A stretch of DNA of 64,000 nucleotides, taken from the NCBI GenBank assembly GCA_016716235.1, contig JADJWS010000001.1, forward strand, positions 1,674,001 to 1,738,000. The letters run 5' to 3'. This DNA is from Candidatus Defluviilinea gracilis (GTDB taxonomy: Bacteria > Chloroflexota > Anaerolineae > Anaerolineales > Villigracilaceae). Each line of letters opens with the position of its first letter. Positions within the stretch are counted from its first letter, which is position 1. The notes beneath the pieces were generated by a model. The model did not search any database. It saw only the letters and a list, made by a program, of their open reading frames with translations, and was not told the DNA's origin. The position numbers were made by a program, and so were the translations under genes. Below are positions 48,870-57,668 of this stretch, in pieces.

Positions 48870-49991
48870 ATGACGAAACCCCGCTTCAACCCCGACCTGT
48901 TGACTGTCCCGCTGTATGTGGCGGGCAGGAGCATTCAAGAGATTCACGAAAAGTATGGGCTTGAGAAGATCGTCAAACTGGCTTCGAATGAAAGCCCAGT
49001 GGGTTCGTCGCCGCTTGCGATTCAAGCCGCGCTGGAGATGATGGCGGAGGCGCATCGCTACCCTGGCGTGGGAGATGTGACCCTGCGCCGAAAACTGGCG
49101 GAACGGTTCGGGCGCGGTTTCACCGAAGATAATTTTCTGATCGGCAACGGCGCGACGGATTTGTTGCGAATGATCACGCAGGCGTTCACTTTCGACGGCG
49201 GCAACAACGTCATGGCGGACGTGACGTTTCCGATGTATCACATCTTCACCACCACCTTCGGCGGCGAGTGTCGCATCATCCCGTTGACCGCGCATCACCG
49301 CTTCGACCTCGACGCGATCCTCGCCGCGATTGACGACGATACGCGCATCGTTTTTCTCTGCTCGCCGAACAACCCGACGGGCATGATCATCCTGCAAAAG
49401 GAATTCGAGCGTTTCATGAGCAAGGTCCCCGAGCATGTGGTGGTGGTGATGGACGAGTCGTACCACGAATACATGACCGATCCCGCGCACGCGAAAAGCC
49501 TGGAGTACATCGAGCAGGGACGCAACGTCATCGTCCTGCGGAGTTTTTCCAAGTCTTCGGGGCTGGCGAATCTGCGGGTGGGATATATGATCGCCTCCGC
49601 CGAGTTGACCGAGTACACGCGCCACGCGCTCCTGCCGTTCAACACCAGCGACATTGCCCTGTGCGCCGCCGCCGCCAGCATGGACGACGACGAGTACAAC
49701 GAACTTCAGCGCAAGACGGTCTTGAACGGGCGCGATTATTTTGAATCGTCGTTCGCCGATTTGGATTTGCAAGCCATTCCGAGTCAGGCGAACTTTGTCG
49801 CGATCATCGCTCCGCCGCTGGGGGCGGCTCGCCTGACGGAATTGCTTTTGCAACGCGGATTCATCGTCCGCGAGTTGACCACGTTCGGGATGAAGAACGC
49901 CATCCGCGTCAGCGTGGGGACGATGGAAGAAAATACGGACTTTATCAAAACTCTCAAACACGTGCTGGAAACGGAAGGAGTCGCCGCGTGA
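48870..49991 (+). CDS. HisC-like class I/II aminotransferase, probable aromatic aminotransferase
   Basis: A 373-residue PLP enzyme of the histidinol-phosphate aminotransferase subfamily: KLASNESPVGSSPLAI, YPGVGD, IGNGATDLL, CSPNNPTGMII, the conserved MDESYHEY Asp/Tyr, and the PLP-Lys site SFSKSSGLANLRVGY. No other his genes are near, and the subfamily includes aromatic amino acid aminotransferases. Placed between the indoleacetate hydroxylase and the epimerase, it most likely converts tryptophan to indolepyruvate, the IorAB substrate. Its TGA overlaps the GTG of the next gene. Substrate is an inference. Confidence 0.85.
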   Translation: MTKPRFNPDLLTVPLYVAGRSIQEIHEKYGLEKIVKLASNESPVGSSPLAIQAALEMMAEAHRYPGVGDVTLRRKLAERFGRGFTEDNFLIGNGATDLLRMITQAFTFDGGNNVMADVTFPMYHIFTTTFGGECRIIPLTAHHRFDLDAILAAIDDDTRIVFLCSPNNPTGMIILQKEFERFMSKVPEHVVVVMDESYHEYMTDPAHAKSLEYIEQGRNVIVLRSFSKSSGLANLRVGYMIASAELTEYTRHALLPFNTSDIALCAAAASMDDDEYNELQRKTVLNGRDYFESSFADLDLQAIPSQANFVAIIAPPLGAARLTELLLQRGFIVRELTTFGMKNAIRVSVGTMEENTDFIKTLKHVLETEGVAA

Positions 49992-50422
49992 CGTACATCA
50001 AACGCATTGAACGGGTCGCATTGGCTGTGCCAAATCTGGATGAGGCGAAGAAATTCTTCGAGCAATGGTTCGACGCAAAATTCCACGACGAGGAAAACAT
50101 CGCAGACATGGGCATCCGCTATCGCCCGTTTGAAGTGGGCGAAAGCCTGATGGAACTGCTCGAGCCGACGCGCGAAGACAGCCCTGTGGCGAAGTTCCTC
50201 AAACACAACGGCGGACCTGGCGTGCATCACATCACGTATGAGGTGGACGATCTCGACGAAGCCATCGCCGAGTTGGAACGGCGCGGCGGGCGCATCGCCT
50301 ATCGTCACACCTACGGCGAAGGCGTGACGTTTGAAGGCAAGGTCTGGCGCGAAGCGTTCGTGCATCCGAAAGATTCGTTCGGCGTGTTGATCCATCTGGC
50401 GGAGAAGAAGGCTGTGGCGTAG
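49988..50422 (+). CDS. VOC-family acyl-CoA epimerase (methylmalonyl-CoA epimerase-like)
   Basis: A 144-residue glyoxalase-fold protein. It has IERVALAVPNLDEAKKFFEQWF, the metal-binding Glu in LMELLEP, GVHHITYEVDDLDEAIAEL with its His, and HPKDSFGVLIHL with the last ligand. This is the pattern of methylmalonyl-CoA epimerase, a metal-dependent enzyme that inverts the carbon next to a thioester. Next to a CoA-transferase and a B12 mutase it may adjust the stereochemistry of 2-aminophenylsuccinyl-CoA or of the mutase product. It starts with GTG overlapping the aminotransferase stop. Confidence 0.88.
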   Translation: MTYIKRIERVALAVPNLDEAKKFFEQWFDAKFHDEENIADMGIRYRPFEVGESLMELLEPTREDSPVAKFLKHNGGPGVHHITYEVDDLDEAIAELERRGGRIAYRHTYGEGVTFEGKVWREAFVHPKDSFGVLIHLAEKKAVA

Positions 50423-50430
50423 GAAATGCG

Positions 50431-50503
50431 CCCTCATCCCCAGCCCTTCCCCCGCGGGGGGAAGGGAGTCCCCTCTCCCTGCGGGAGAGGGTTAGGGTGA
50501 GGG
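50431..50503. repeat. Palindromic repeat of the CCCTCACCCTAACCC family
   Basis: Nested inverted repeats: CCCTCATCCCCAGCCCTTCC matches the reverse of GAGGGTTAGGGTGAGGG, with inner hairpins CCCCGCGGGG and CTCTCCCTGCGGGAGAG. It fills the gap between epimerase and CoA-transferase genes. Confidence 0.75.
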
Positions 50504-50515
50504 AGAATCAATGAT

Positions 50516-51718
50516 ATGAATCCCCTCGACTCTCTCACTGTCCTCTCTCTCGAACAGGCGACGACGCTTCCTTATATGACCTTGAAACTGGTCATGGATG
50601 GGATGCGGGTCATCCGCCTTGAGTCGCCTCCGCGCGGCGACCCGAACCGTTGGGTGGGTCCGCAGGTGTTGAGCGACTCGAACGCCGAGACAGGCTTCGA
50701 GTCGGGGATGAACGCCTACTTCCTGCCGAACAATTTAGGGAAGGAATCCATCACCCTGAACCTGCTCGACGAAACGGGGCGGCGCATCCTGCATCGCCTG
50801 ATCCGCGAAACGCCGATTGACATCTTCGCCACGAATCAACGCCCCGATTCGTATAAAAAGCTCGGCATTGATTACGAAACGCTGAGCGCGATCAAACCCG
50901 ATTTGATCTGGGTGGGCATCACGGGTTTTGGACCGACGAGCAACGAAGCGGCGTACGATCCCATCTTGCAGGCGCGCGCGGGTTTCATGGAGTTGACGGG
51001 CGACGCGCATGGCGACCCGATGGTCTTCGGCTTGCCGATGGTGGATTTGGGCGCGGGCGAACATGCCTACGGCGCGGTGATGAAGGCGTTATATCGGCGG
51101 GCGGTCACGGGTGAAGGGACGCGGCTCGATATTTCCATGTTTCAATCCGCCGTTTCGTGGATGGTCTCGCCCGTCCTGCTTTCGCATAGTTTCGATGTGA
51201 AGGCGGCGCGGCGCGGCAACACGCATCAATTCTTCGCGCCTGTGTCGGTCTACCCCACCTCGGACGGATTCGTGTATCTCGCCGTCGGCACCGACCGTCA
51301 ATGGGAGGCGTTGACGGGGCAGGCGGGATTCGAATCGCTGGCGAATGAAAAATACAAACACAACGCGGGGCGCATCGCGGAGGTGGATGAACTCAACGAG
51401 CAATTGAGCGCGATCTTCAAAAAGCATTCCACGGCTGAGATCATCGAAATGTGCAACAAGATCGGCGTGCCCGTCTCGCGTGTGAACAGCATCCCGCTAG
51501 TCTGCGCCGACCCGTTGATCGCGAGTCAACTGGTGAAGGCGCGCGATGCGCGTTCGGGAATCGAGATCGCCATTTCGCCGCCAGCGGTCATCTCCGCGCA
51601 CTTACGCGCGCGCGGCTTGACTCTAGGATTCCCTCCGCGTTTGGGAGAGCATAATGAAAACGTATTCGGCGCGTTGAGTTGCGACGTGAATGAGTTGAAG
51701 GAGAAAGGCGTTGTTTGA
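50516..51718 (+). CDS. Class III (CaiB/BaiF) CoA-transferase
   Basis: A 400-residue class III CoA-transferase: LEQATTLPYMTLKLVMDGMRVIRLESP at the start, NLGKESITLNL, DIFATNQRPDSYKKLGIDYE and the conserved GDAHGDPMVFGLPMVDLGAGEHA, in which the Asp of PMVD should be the catalytic one. These enzymes move CoA between carboxylic acids. In the indoleacetate pathway a class III transferase activates 2-aminophenylsuccinate; here the CoA donor could be the indoleacetyl-CoA from IorAB, which would free indoleacetate for hydroxylation. That coupling is my inference. Confidence 0.9.
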   Translation: MNPLDSLTVLSLEQATTLPYMTLKLVMDGMRVIRLESPPRGDPNRWVGPQVLSDSNAETGFESGMNAYFLPNNLGKESITLNLLDETGRRILHRLIRETPIDIFATNQRPDSYKKLGIDYETLSAIKPDLIWVGITGFGPTSNEAAYDPILQARAGFMELTGDAHGDPMVFGLPMVDLGAGEHAYGAVMKALYRRAVTGEGTRLDISMFQSAVSWMVSPVLLSHSFDVKAARRGNTHQFFAPVSVYPTSDGFVYLAVGTDRQWEALTGQAGFESLANEKYKHNAGRIAEVDELNEQLSAIFKKHSTAEIIEMCNKIGVPVSRVNSIPLVCADPLIASQLVKARDARSGIEIAISPPAVISAHLRARGLTLGFPPRLGEHNENVFGALSCDVNELKEKGVV

Positions 51719-51735
51719 TGGCATGGCAATTTATT

Positions 51736-51812
51736 GGGACGCAGAAAAACGCTGATTTCGCTGATTCAAAAAAGAAAATCTGCGTTCTCTGCGCGCTTCG
51801 CGTCAGCGTCCT
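51736..51812. repeat. Palindrome of the GGACGCAGAAAAACGC family
   Basis: GGGACGCAGAAAAACGCTGA pairs imperfectly with GCGTCAGCGTCCTG. Same family as 48759-48830 and 62736-62823. Confidence 0.7.
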
Positions 51813-51852
51813 GATTTTGTTGTGACAATCTAGAAAACCATCCTCGAATAAA

Positions 51853-51910
51853 ACCACGAATAAACGAATTGGCGCAACACATTCGAGTATTCGTGAAAAA
51901 ATTCGTGGAC
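51853..51910. repeat. Palindrome of the CACGAATAAACGAATT family
   Basis: ACCACGAATAAACGAATTGG pairs imperfectly with ATTCGTGAAAAAATTCGTGG. It follows the previous palindrome in the same 224-base gap. Confidence 0.65.
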
Positions 51911-51942
51911 GGCTCTTCACTGCAAGTACAACAGGCTAACCA

Positions 51943-53097
51943 ATGGATCTATTGCTGACCGAAGAACAAAAACAATTCCGCGCCTCCGTCCGCAGTTTTG
52001 TGGATAAGGAAGTGATTCCCTCCGCGCAAGAGATGGACGAGCGGGGCGAATTTCCGCGCGCGCTGTTTCAACGCTGCGCCGCCAACGGCTACTTCGCCCT
52101 GCGCTATCCCGAATCCGTCGGCGGCATGGGCGCGGACTTCCTCACCTACTGCCTGATGATGGAAGAGATCGCGCGCGGCTCGCTCTCGCTGGGGGCGGCG
52201 GTCGCCATGCAAACGCTGATGGGCACCGACTTGGTCCATCGCTTTGGCACAGACGAACATCGTCAACGCCTGCTTATGCCCGCATTGCGCGGAGAAAAGA
52301 TCGGCACGATCGCGATGACCGAACCCGACTTCGGCTCCGACCTCGGCGGCATCACCACCCGCGCGATTCAAAAGGAGGGCGGCTGGGAGATTCACGGCAG
52401 GAAGATGTGGATCACCTCCGCGACGGTGGCGGACTTCTTCACCGTCGCCGCAAAAACGGATCCCGAGGCTGGCTTCAAAGGCATTGACTTTTTCCTCGTC
52501 GAGAAGGAACGCGCGGGAGTGCGCGTGGGGCGCAAGATCGAGAAGATGGGCGTGCGCGCCTCGGAAACCTCCGAGTTGATTCTGGAGCATGTCCACGTCC
52601 CTGCGGAGAACATGCTCGGCAAACAAGGCGCGGGGTTCAAGAATCTCGGCGACATCCTGTGCCAGATCCGCGTGATGACGGGCGCGTTGGCGCTCGGTTT
52701 GGGCGAGGCGGCGTTGAAATCGTCCATCACATATTCCAATGAGCGCGTCCAGTCGGGGCAGACGATTGCAAACTATCAAGCCGTCTCGCACAAGATCGCC
52801 GAGATGGGGACTCGTCTCGAAGCGGCGCGCGCGCTGGTCTATCAGGCGGCGAAGGATATTGACGCGGGCAATAAAGACGTCAAACTCGCTTCGATGACGA
52901 AACTATTCGCCACCGAAACCGCCAACTTCATCGCCGACGAATGCACGCGCATCTACGGCAGTTACGGCTTCGCGATGGAATACGACGCGCAACGCTATTA
53001 CCGCGACGCGCGATTTTTACTATACGGCGGCGGCACATCCGAAGTGCTGAGGAACGTCATCTCCAAAGCCATGGGCGCGCCCGAGTCGCGGAAATAA
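51943..53097 (+). CDS. Acyl-CoA dehydrogenase with altered catalytic-base motif
   Basis: A 384-residue flavoprotein with complete acyl-CoA dehydrogenase domains: TEEQKQFRASVRSFV, MTEPDFGSDLGGITTRA, WITSATVADFFTVAA (FAD region), RASETSELILEHVHVP and RIYGSYGFAMEYDAQRYYRDAR. The usual YEGT Glu is replaced: the sequence is YGGGTSEV, with Gly 363 at the MCAD Glu position, and the alternative base position used by isovaleryl-CoA dehydrogenase (LERLV) reads LCQIR. The base must lie elsewhere or the reaction differs. In this cluster it should oxidise, and perhaps decarboxylate, 2-aminobenzylmalonyl-CoA toward 2-aminocinnamoyl-CoA. Confidence 0.9.
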   Translation: MDLLLTEEQKQFRASVRSFVDKEVIPSAQEMDERGEFPRALFQRCAANGYFALRYPESVGGMGADFLTYCLMMEEIARGSLSLGAAVAMQTLMGTDLVHRFGTDEHRQRLLMPALRGEKIGTIAMTEPDFGSDLGGITTRAIQKEGGWEIHGRKMWITSATVADFFTVAAKTDPEAGFKGIDFFLVEKERAGVRVGRKIEKMGVRASETSELILEHVHVPAENMLGKQGAGFKNLGDILCQIRVMTGALALGLGEAALKSSITYSNERVQSGQTIANYQAVSHKIAEMGTRLEAARALVYQAAKDIDAGNKDVKLASMTKLFATETANFIADECTRIYGSYGFAMEYDAQRYYRDARFLLYGGGTSEVLRNVISKAMGAPESRK

Positions 53098-53100
53098 TTT

Positions 53101-53171
53101 ATCCGCAGATGACACAGATTGCGCAGATTCAAAAAAAGAAAAATCGGCGAAGATCAGCGTAATCTGCGGAT
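53101..53171. repeat. Palindrome of the ATCCGCAGATGACACAG family
   Basis: ATCCGCAGATGACACAGATT pairs imperfectly with CAGCGTAATCTGCGGAT. It ends 25 bases before the start of the B12-domain gene. Confidence 0.7.
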
Positions 53172-53195
53172 GAAGAAAACAGAAGGAATTGACTT

Positions 53196-53603
53196 ATGAC
53201 ACAAAAACCTATCCGAGTGTTGATCGCCAAACCAGGGCTGGACGGTCACGACCGCGGCGCGAGACTGGTCACACTCGCCTTGCGCGACGCGGGCTTTGAG
53301 GTGATCTACCCAGGCTTGCATCAGACCGTCCCCAAAATCGTCGAAAGCGCGTTGCAAGAGGACGTGGACGTGATCGGTCTCTCCGTTCTTTCTGGGGCGC
53401 ATCTGCCCATCGCCGAAAAATTGATGAACGAACTCCGCAAAGCGGGCATGGACGACAAACTCGTCATCGTCGGCGGCAACATCCCCGAACAGGACATCCC
53501 CGCGCTGACCTCCTTCGGCGTGGCGGGCGTCTTCCCCACAGGCAGTCCCTTCGAAGAGATCGCCGCGTTCATACGAAACAGCATCGCGGATAAAGTGTCT
53601 TAA
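53196..53603 (+). CDS. Acyl-CoA mutase, cobalamin-binding subunit
   Basis: A 135-residue stand-alone B12-binding domain. It has the base-off motif D16-x-H18-x-x-G21 (LDGHDRG), then GLSVLSGAH and VIVGGNIPEQD. It is the separate C-terminal domain of the methylmalonyl-CoA mutase family, as in two-subunit mutases of archaea and isobutyryl-CoA mutase. It pairs with the large subunit encoded 105 bases downstream. In the indoleacetate pathway such an enzyme turns 2-aminophenylsuccinyl-CoA into 2-aminobenzylmalonyl-CoA. Confidence 0.93.
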   Translation: MTQKPIRVLIAKPGLDGHDRGARLVTLALRDAGFEVIYPGLHQTVPKIVESALQEDVDVIGLSVLSGAHLPIAEKLMNELRKAGMDDKLVIVGGNIPEQDIPALTSFGVAGVFPTGSPFEEIAAFIRNSIADKVS

Positions 53604-53681
53604 ACACGAAGTACACGAAGGTCACGAAGGAATAAACCCAAACGTCTTCCACCCTTTGTGTACTTGGTGTCCTTTGTGTTT
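53602..53681. repeat. Palindrome of the CACGAAGTACACGAAGG family
   Basis: AAACACGAAGTACACGAAGG pairs with CTTGGTGTCCTTTGTGTTT. It begins at the stop codon of the small mutase subunit. Confidence 0.75.
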
Positions 53682-53708
53682 GAAAAAATTTTGCCCATAG
53701 GAGTTCCA

Positions 53709-55310
53709 ATGGCAGACAAAATTCGAGATGTGATTCTGGAATCGGGCATCCCCGTCAAACCCGTGTACGGACCCGAAGACTTGAAAGAGATCGACGCCGC
53801 GAGCGACATCGGCAAGCCAGGCGAATTCCCGTTCACGCGCGGGATTCATCCCTTCATGTACCGCCAGCGACCGTTCACCATGCGTCAATACGCGGGGTTC
53901 GGAATGCCGCATGAGACCAACCAACGCTTCAAGTTCCTGATCGAAAACGGACAGAACGCCCTCAACGTTGCCTTCGACCTGCCCACCCAAATGGGACTCG
54001 ATTCCAGCGACCCGCTGGCGGATGGCGAAGTGGGGCGCGTGGGCATGGCGGTGGATACGCTCGCGGACATGGAAGTCGCTTTTGCGGGCATCCCCATTGA
54101 CCAGATCAGCGTCTCGCTCACCATCAACGCGGTGGCGGCTCCCATCATGGCGATGTATTTTGTCGCCGCCGAAAAGCAGGGCGTGCCGTTGAATCAAGTG
54201 CGCGGCACGGCGCAGAACGACATCCTCAAGGAATACATCGGGCGCGGCGCGTGGATCTTCCCCGTCGAGCCAGCCGTCCGTTTGATCGGCGACACGATCG
54301 AATTTTGCGCGCGCAACGCGCCGAAATATTATCCCGTCTCGGTCTGCGGATACCACATCCGCGAATCGGGCGCGAACCCCATGCAGGAGATCGCCTATGC
54401 CTATTCCATCGCGCGCGAATATATCCGCCGCGGGCTGGGGCGCGGCTTGAGCGTGGACGACTTCGCGGGGCAGATCTCGTTCAACTTCGATATCTACGGC
54501 AACTTCTTCGAGCAGATTTCAAAGTTCCGCGCGGCGCGGCGGTTATGGGCGCGCATCATCAAAGACGAGTTCGGCGCGAAAAATCCCAACACAATGATGA
54601 TGAAGATGATCGCGGGCGGCGGGGGCGGCGGTCTCACCATCGAACAACCCGAGAACAACATCGTGCGCGGCGCGTACTACGCGCTCATCTCCGCCCTCTC
54701 TGGCACGCAGACCATGGCGCTGTGCAGTTACGACGAAGCCTACACCATCCCAACCGAAAAGGCGGCGTTGATCTCGCTTCGCACCATGCAAATCCTGATC
54801 GAAGAGATGGGCATCGGCGACACCGTGGACCCGCTCGGCGGTTCATACTACGTCGAAAGTTTGACCAGCGAATTCGAGCGCCGCATGGCGGACGAGATCA
54901 AGCGTGTGGACGAACAGTGGGGCGGAATCGTGGAGGCGGTCAGCGCGGGCATCTTGCAGGGCGAGGTGGCGCGTCAAGCCTATCAGTTTGAAAAAGGCGT
55001 CCAGGATGGGTCAATTCCAAAAGTCGGAGTGAACCGCTTTCGCATGGAAGAGGAAAAGCGCGACGTGGCTCTGCATCCGTATGACTCGAAACAGGCGGAG
55101 GAGTCGATTCGCCGCACAGCGGAAGTGATCGCGGCTCGCGACGCAGGGACGGTTGATTCGGCGCTTCAAAAAGTCCGCGCCGCCGCGAGAGACGGGCAGA
55201 ACACCATGCCCGCGTTGATCGAAGCCGTGCGCGCATACGCGACCATTGGCGAGATCACGAAGACGCTGAAAGAAGTCTTCGGCGAATATGCGGAACAGGT
55301 GCGGTTGTAA
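53709..55310 (+). CDS. Acyl-CoA mutase, large (catalytic) subunit with unusual Gly6 loop
   Basis: A 533-residue methylmalonyl-CoA mutase-type TIM barrel: FMYRQRPFTMRQYAGFG (Tyr 51), NVAFDLPTQMGLDSSDP, GTAQNDILKEYIGRG (Arg 179), VCGYHIRESGA (His 216), AARRLWARIIKDEFG. Tyr and Arg that hold the substrate carboxylate in methylmalonyl-CoA mutase are kept, so a dicarboxylic acyl-CoA is expected. The RTHSQTSG loop normal in that enzyme is replaced by MKMIAGGGGGGLT at 298-310. That points to a different substrate; the neighbours suggest 2-aminophenylsuccinyl-CoA. Start 53709 follows ATAGGAG; the longer frame reads through the repeat. Confidence 0.92.
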   Translation: MADKIRDVILESGIPVKPVYGPEDLKEIDAASDIGKPGEFPFTRGIHPFMYRQRPFTMRQYAGFGMPHETNQRFKFLIENGQNALNVAFDLPTQMGLDSSDPLADGEVGRVGMAVDTLADMEVAFAGIPIDQISVSLTINAVAAPIMAMYFVAAEKQGVPLNQVRGTAQNDILKEYIGRGAWIFPVEPAVRLIGDTIEFCARNAPKYYPVSVCGYHIRESGANPMQEIAYAYSIAREYIRRGLGRGLSVDDFAGQISFNFDIYGNFFEQISKFRAARRLWARIIKDEFGAKNPNTMMMKMIAGGGGGGLTIEQPENNIVRGAYYALISALSGTQTMALCSYDEAYTIPTEKAALISLRTMQILIEEMGIGDTVDPLGGSYYVESLTSEFERRMADEIKRVDEQWGGIVEAVSAGILQGEVARQAYQFEKGVQDGSIPKVGVNRFRMEEEKRDVALHPYDSKQAEESIRRTAEVIAARDAGTVDSALQKVRAAARDGQNTMPALIEAVRAYATIGEITKTLKEVFGEYAEQVRL

Positions 55311-55324
55311 TTGGAAAAAGATTC

Positions 55325-55395
55325 AAACACAAAGGACACGAAGTACACAAAGGTTTTAAAGGGTTTCCTTCGTGACCTTTGTGTCCTTCGTGTTT
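55325..55395. repeat. Palindrome of the CACGAAGTACACAAAGG family
   Basis: AAACACAAAGGACACGAAGT pairs with CTTTGTGTCCTTCGTGTTT. Same family as 44989-45088, 53602-53681 and 57511-57650. Confidence 0.75.
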
Positions 55396-55418
55396 AATTT
55401 TTTGAGTTAGGAGAATCT

Positions 55419-57497
55419 ATGCGGCTTGGTTGCGACATCGGCGGGACGTTCACCGACTTTGTGCTGCTCGACGATGAAACGGGCGAGATCAAAGTGTATA
55501 AATGCCTCACCACCCCAGGCGACCCGTCTGACGCGGTGGAGGAGGGCGTGCGGGCGTTGACGAGCCGCGTTCCGAATCTTCCGCAAAAGATGAAGGAAGT
55601 GATTCACGGAACCACGCTGGTCATCAACGCCATCATCGAACGCAAAGGCGCGCGCACGGGGCTGATCACCACCGAAGGATTCCGCGACGTGCTGGAACTT
55701 GGGCGCGAGACCCGTTACGCGCCATACGATGTCTTCGCCGAATTTCCAAAGCCGCTTGTGCCGCGCCCGTTGCGGATGGAAGTCCGCGAGCGATTACGCG
55801 CCGATGGAAGCGTGTTGAAAGCGCTGGATACAAAACAGGCGGAGGAGGTCGTCCACGCATTGAAGGATGAGGGCGTCAAGTCCATTGCCATCTGTCTACT
55901 GCACTCGTTCGAAAACCCTGCGCACGAACTGGCGGTCAAGGAAATCGTCGCAAAAGAATTTCCAGAAGTGTCCATCTCCACGTCGTACGAAGTCCTGCCG
56001 CAGATCCGCGAATACGAGCGCGCCAGCACCACCGTCGCCAACGCCTACGTCAAACCGCTGACCGAAACCTACCTGCGAAAACTTTCCAAGAGGTTGAGTT
56101 CGCTCGGCTTCAGCGGGCGATTGTTCATCATGCTCTCCAGCGGCGGCATCACCTCCGTCGAAACGGCGGCGGAGTTTCCCGTGCGCATCATCGAGTCGGG
56201 ACCGACGGCGGCGGTGATCGCGGGCGAATATTTCAGCCGCCTCTTCAACCTGCCCGAAATGTTCTGCTTCGACATGGGCGGCACGACCGCGAAGTCGTGT
56301 CTCATCCAGGGCGGAGTCGCGGGCGTCGTCCCAACGTTCGAGGTGGGCAGAGTCCAACGGTTCATGAAAGGAAGCGGGCTGACGATTCAAGTCCCAGTGG
56401 TGGATTTGATGGAAATCGGCGCGGGCGGCGGGAGCATCGCGCATCTCTCGCGTCTCGGCACGCTTCAAGTCGGACCTGAAAGCGCGGGCGCGGAACCAGG
56501 TCCCATCTGCTATGGGCGCGGGGGCAAACGTCCCACCGTCACCGATGTGGACCTTCTGCTCGGCTACCTCGACGCGGAATATTTTCTCGGCGGTGAAATG
56601 AAACTGGATGTGGAGGCGGCGCGGCGCGGCGTGGAGGAACAGATCGCCCAGCCGCTCGGCGTTTCGTACATTCAAGCGGTGTGGGGCATTCACGACCTGA
56701 TCAACGAAACGATGGCGGCGGCGGCGAAGACACATATCGCCGAACGCGGCGGGAATCCCAAAGTGGTCACGCTGGCGGCGTTCGGCGGCGCGGGACCCGT
56801 CCATGCCTATGGGCTGGCATACAAACTCGGCGCGCCGCGCGTGATCGTCCCGCCCAACGCGGGAGTCGGCTCCGCCATGGGATTCTTCACCGCTCCCCGC
56901 GCCTTCGATCTGGTCCGCAGTCACAAAGCGCCGCTCGCAAGCCTTGACGTGGAAGAGATCGAAAAACTTTTTCACGCCATGGAAGCGGAAGGCGAACGCG
57001 CCCTACGCACGGCGGGCGCGACGGATGAAATTTCCTTCACCCGCTCGGTGGACGCGCGCTTCATCGGTCAAGGCTCGGAGACGAACCTGCTTCTGCCGCC
57101 CAAGCCTTTCACGCAACTTCAGCCAGACGAACTGCGGAGTCTCTTCGATAAAAATTACGAACGTCTTTACGGACGCACCTACCCAGAGATTCCCATCGAG
57201 TTCGTCAACTTCCGCGCGCGGGCGAGTTTGCCTGTCCAGCCGTTGAAACTTCAAGAGTTGGACAAAACAAAAGGCGATGTGAAAAACGCGATCAAGGGCG
57301 AACGGCTGGCGTTCTCTGGTCAGGCAAAAGACTTCATCCCCTTCAAAGTCTACGACCGCTACAAGTTATTCCCTGGCGTGTCCTTCGCGGGACCCGCCAT
57401 CATCGAAGAACGCGAATCCACCATCATCGTCGGCGAAAGCGCGACCGTTTCGGTGGATGGCTTCGGCTTCTTGTGGATGGAGATGCGGAGGGAGTGA
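55419..57497 (+). CDS. Hydantoinase/oxoprolinase family, HyuA-type ATP-dependent subunit
   Basis: A 692-residue protein with the ASKHA-type nucleotide fold of HyuA: LGCDIGGTFTDFVLLDDETG, HGTTLVINAIIERKGARTGLITTEGF, MLSSGGITSVETAAEFPVRIIESGPTAA (in parts), FDMGGTTAKSCLI and AAFGGAGPVHAYGLA. These enzymes open lactam or cyclic imide rings at the cost of ATP (5-oxoprolinase, N-methylhydantoinase) or carboxylate ketones (acetone carboxylase). In the indoleacetate pathway a HyuAB-type pair opens the oxindole lactam to 2-aminophenylsuccinate. It is followed by HyuB. Confidence 0.92.
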   Translation: MRLGCDIGGTFTDFVLLDDETGEIKVYKCLTTPGDPSDAVEEGVRALTSRVPNLPQKMKEVIHGTTLVINAIIERKGARTGLITTEGFRDVLELGRETRYAPYDVFAEFPKPLVPRPLRMEVRERLRADGSVLKALDTKQAEEVVHALKDEGVKSIAICLLHSFENPAHELAVKEIVAKEFPEVSISTSYEVLPQIREYERASTTVANAYVKPLTETYLRKLSKRLSSLGFSGRLFIMLSSGGITSVETAAEFPVRIIESGPTAAVIAGEYFSRLFNLPEMFCFDMGGTTAKSCLIQGGVAGVVPTFEVGRVQRFMKGSGLTIQVPVVDLMEIGAGGGSIAHLSRLGTLQVGPESAGAEPGPICYGRGGKRPTVTDVDLLLGYLDAEYFLGGEMKLDVEAARRGVEEQIAQPLGVSYIQAVWGIHDLINETMAAAAKTHIAERGGNPKVVTLAAFGGAGPVHAYGLAYKLGAPRVIVPPNAGVGSAMGFFTAPRAFDLVRSHKAPLASLDVEEIEKLFHAMEAEGERALRTAGATDEISFTRSVDARFIGQGSETNLLLPPKPFTQLQPDELRSLFDKNYERLYGRTYPEIPIEFVNFRARASLPVQPLKLQELDKTKGDVKNAIKGERLAFSGQAKDFIPFKVYDRYKLFPGVSFAGPAIIEERESTIIVGESATVSVDGFGFLWMEMRRE

Positions 57498-57510
57498 TAC
57501 AAAATTTTCT

Positions 57511-57650
57511 AACACAAAGTACACAAAGGTCACAAAGGGTTAAGACTTGCTCAACTAGACACCTTCTTGTAGACCGTCGCGCATGAGAGCCTAAACCAAA
57601 GAGCCAAAACATTACTCAACCCAACTTCGTGTACTTCGTGTCCTTTGTAG
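57511..57650. repeat. Split palindrome of the CACAAAGTACACAAAGG family
   Basis: Left arm AACACAAAGTACACAAAGGT and right arm ACTTCGTGTACTTCGTGTCC are about 85 bases apart, as if other DNA had been inserted in the centre. No gene is seen in the 170-base gap. Confidence 0.65.
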
Positions 57651-57668
57651 TGAATCAAGAAACAGTAA

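Noticed and set aside
48870..49991. True histidinol-phosphate aminotransferase (hisC)
   Set aside because: No histidine genes nearby and a catabolic setting; HisC-like proteins often act on aromatic amino acids. Not excluded.
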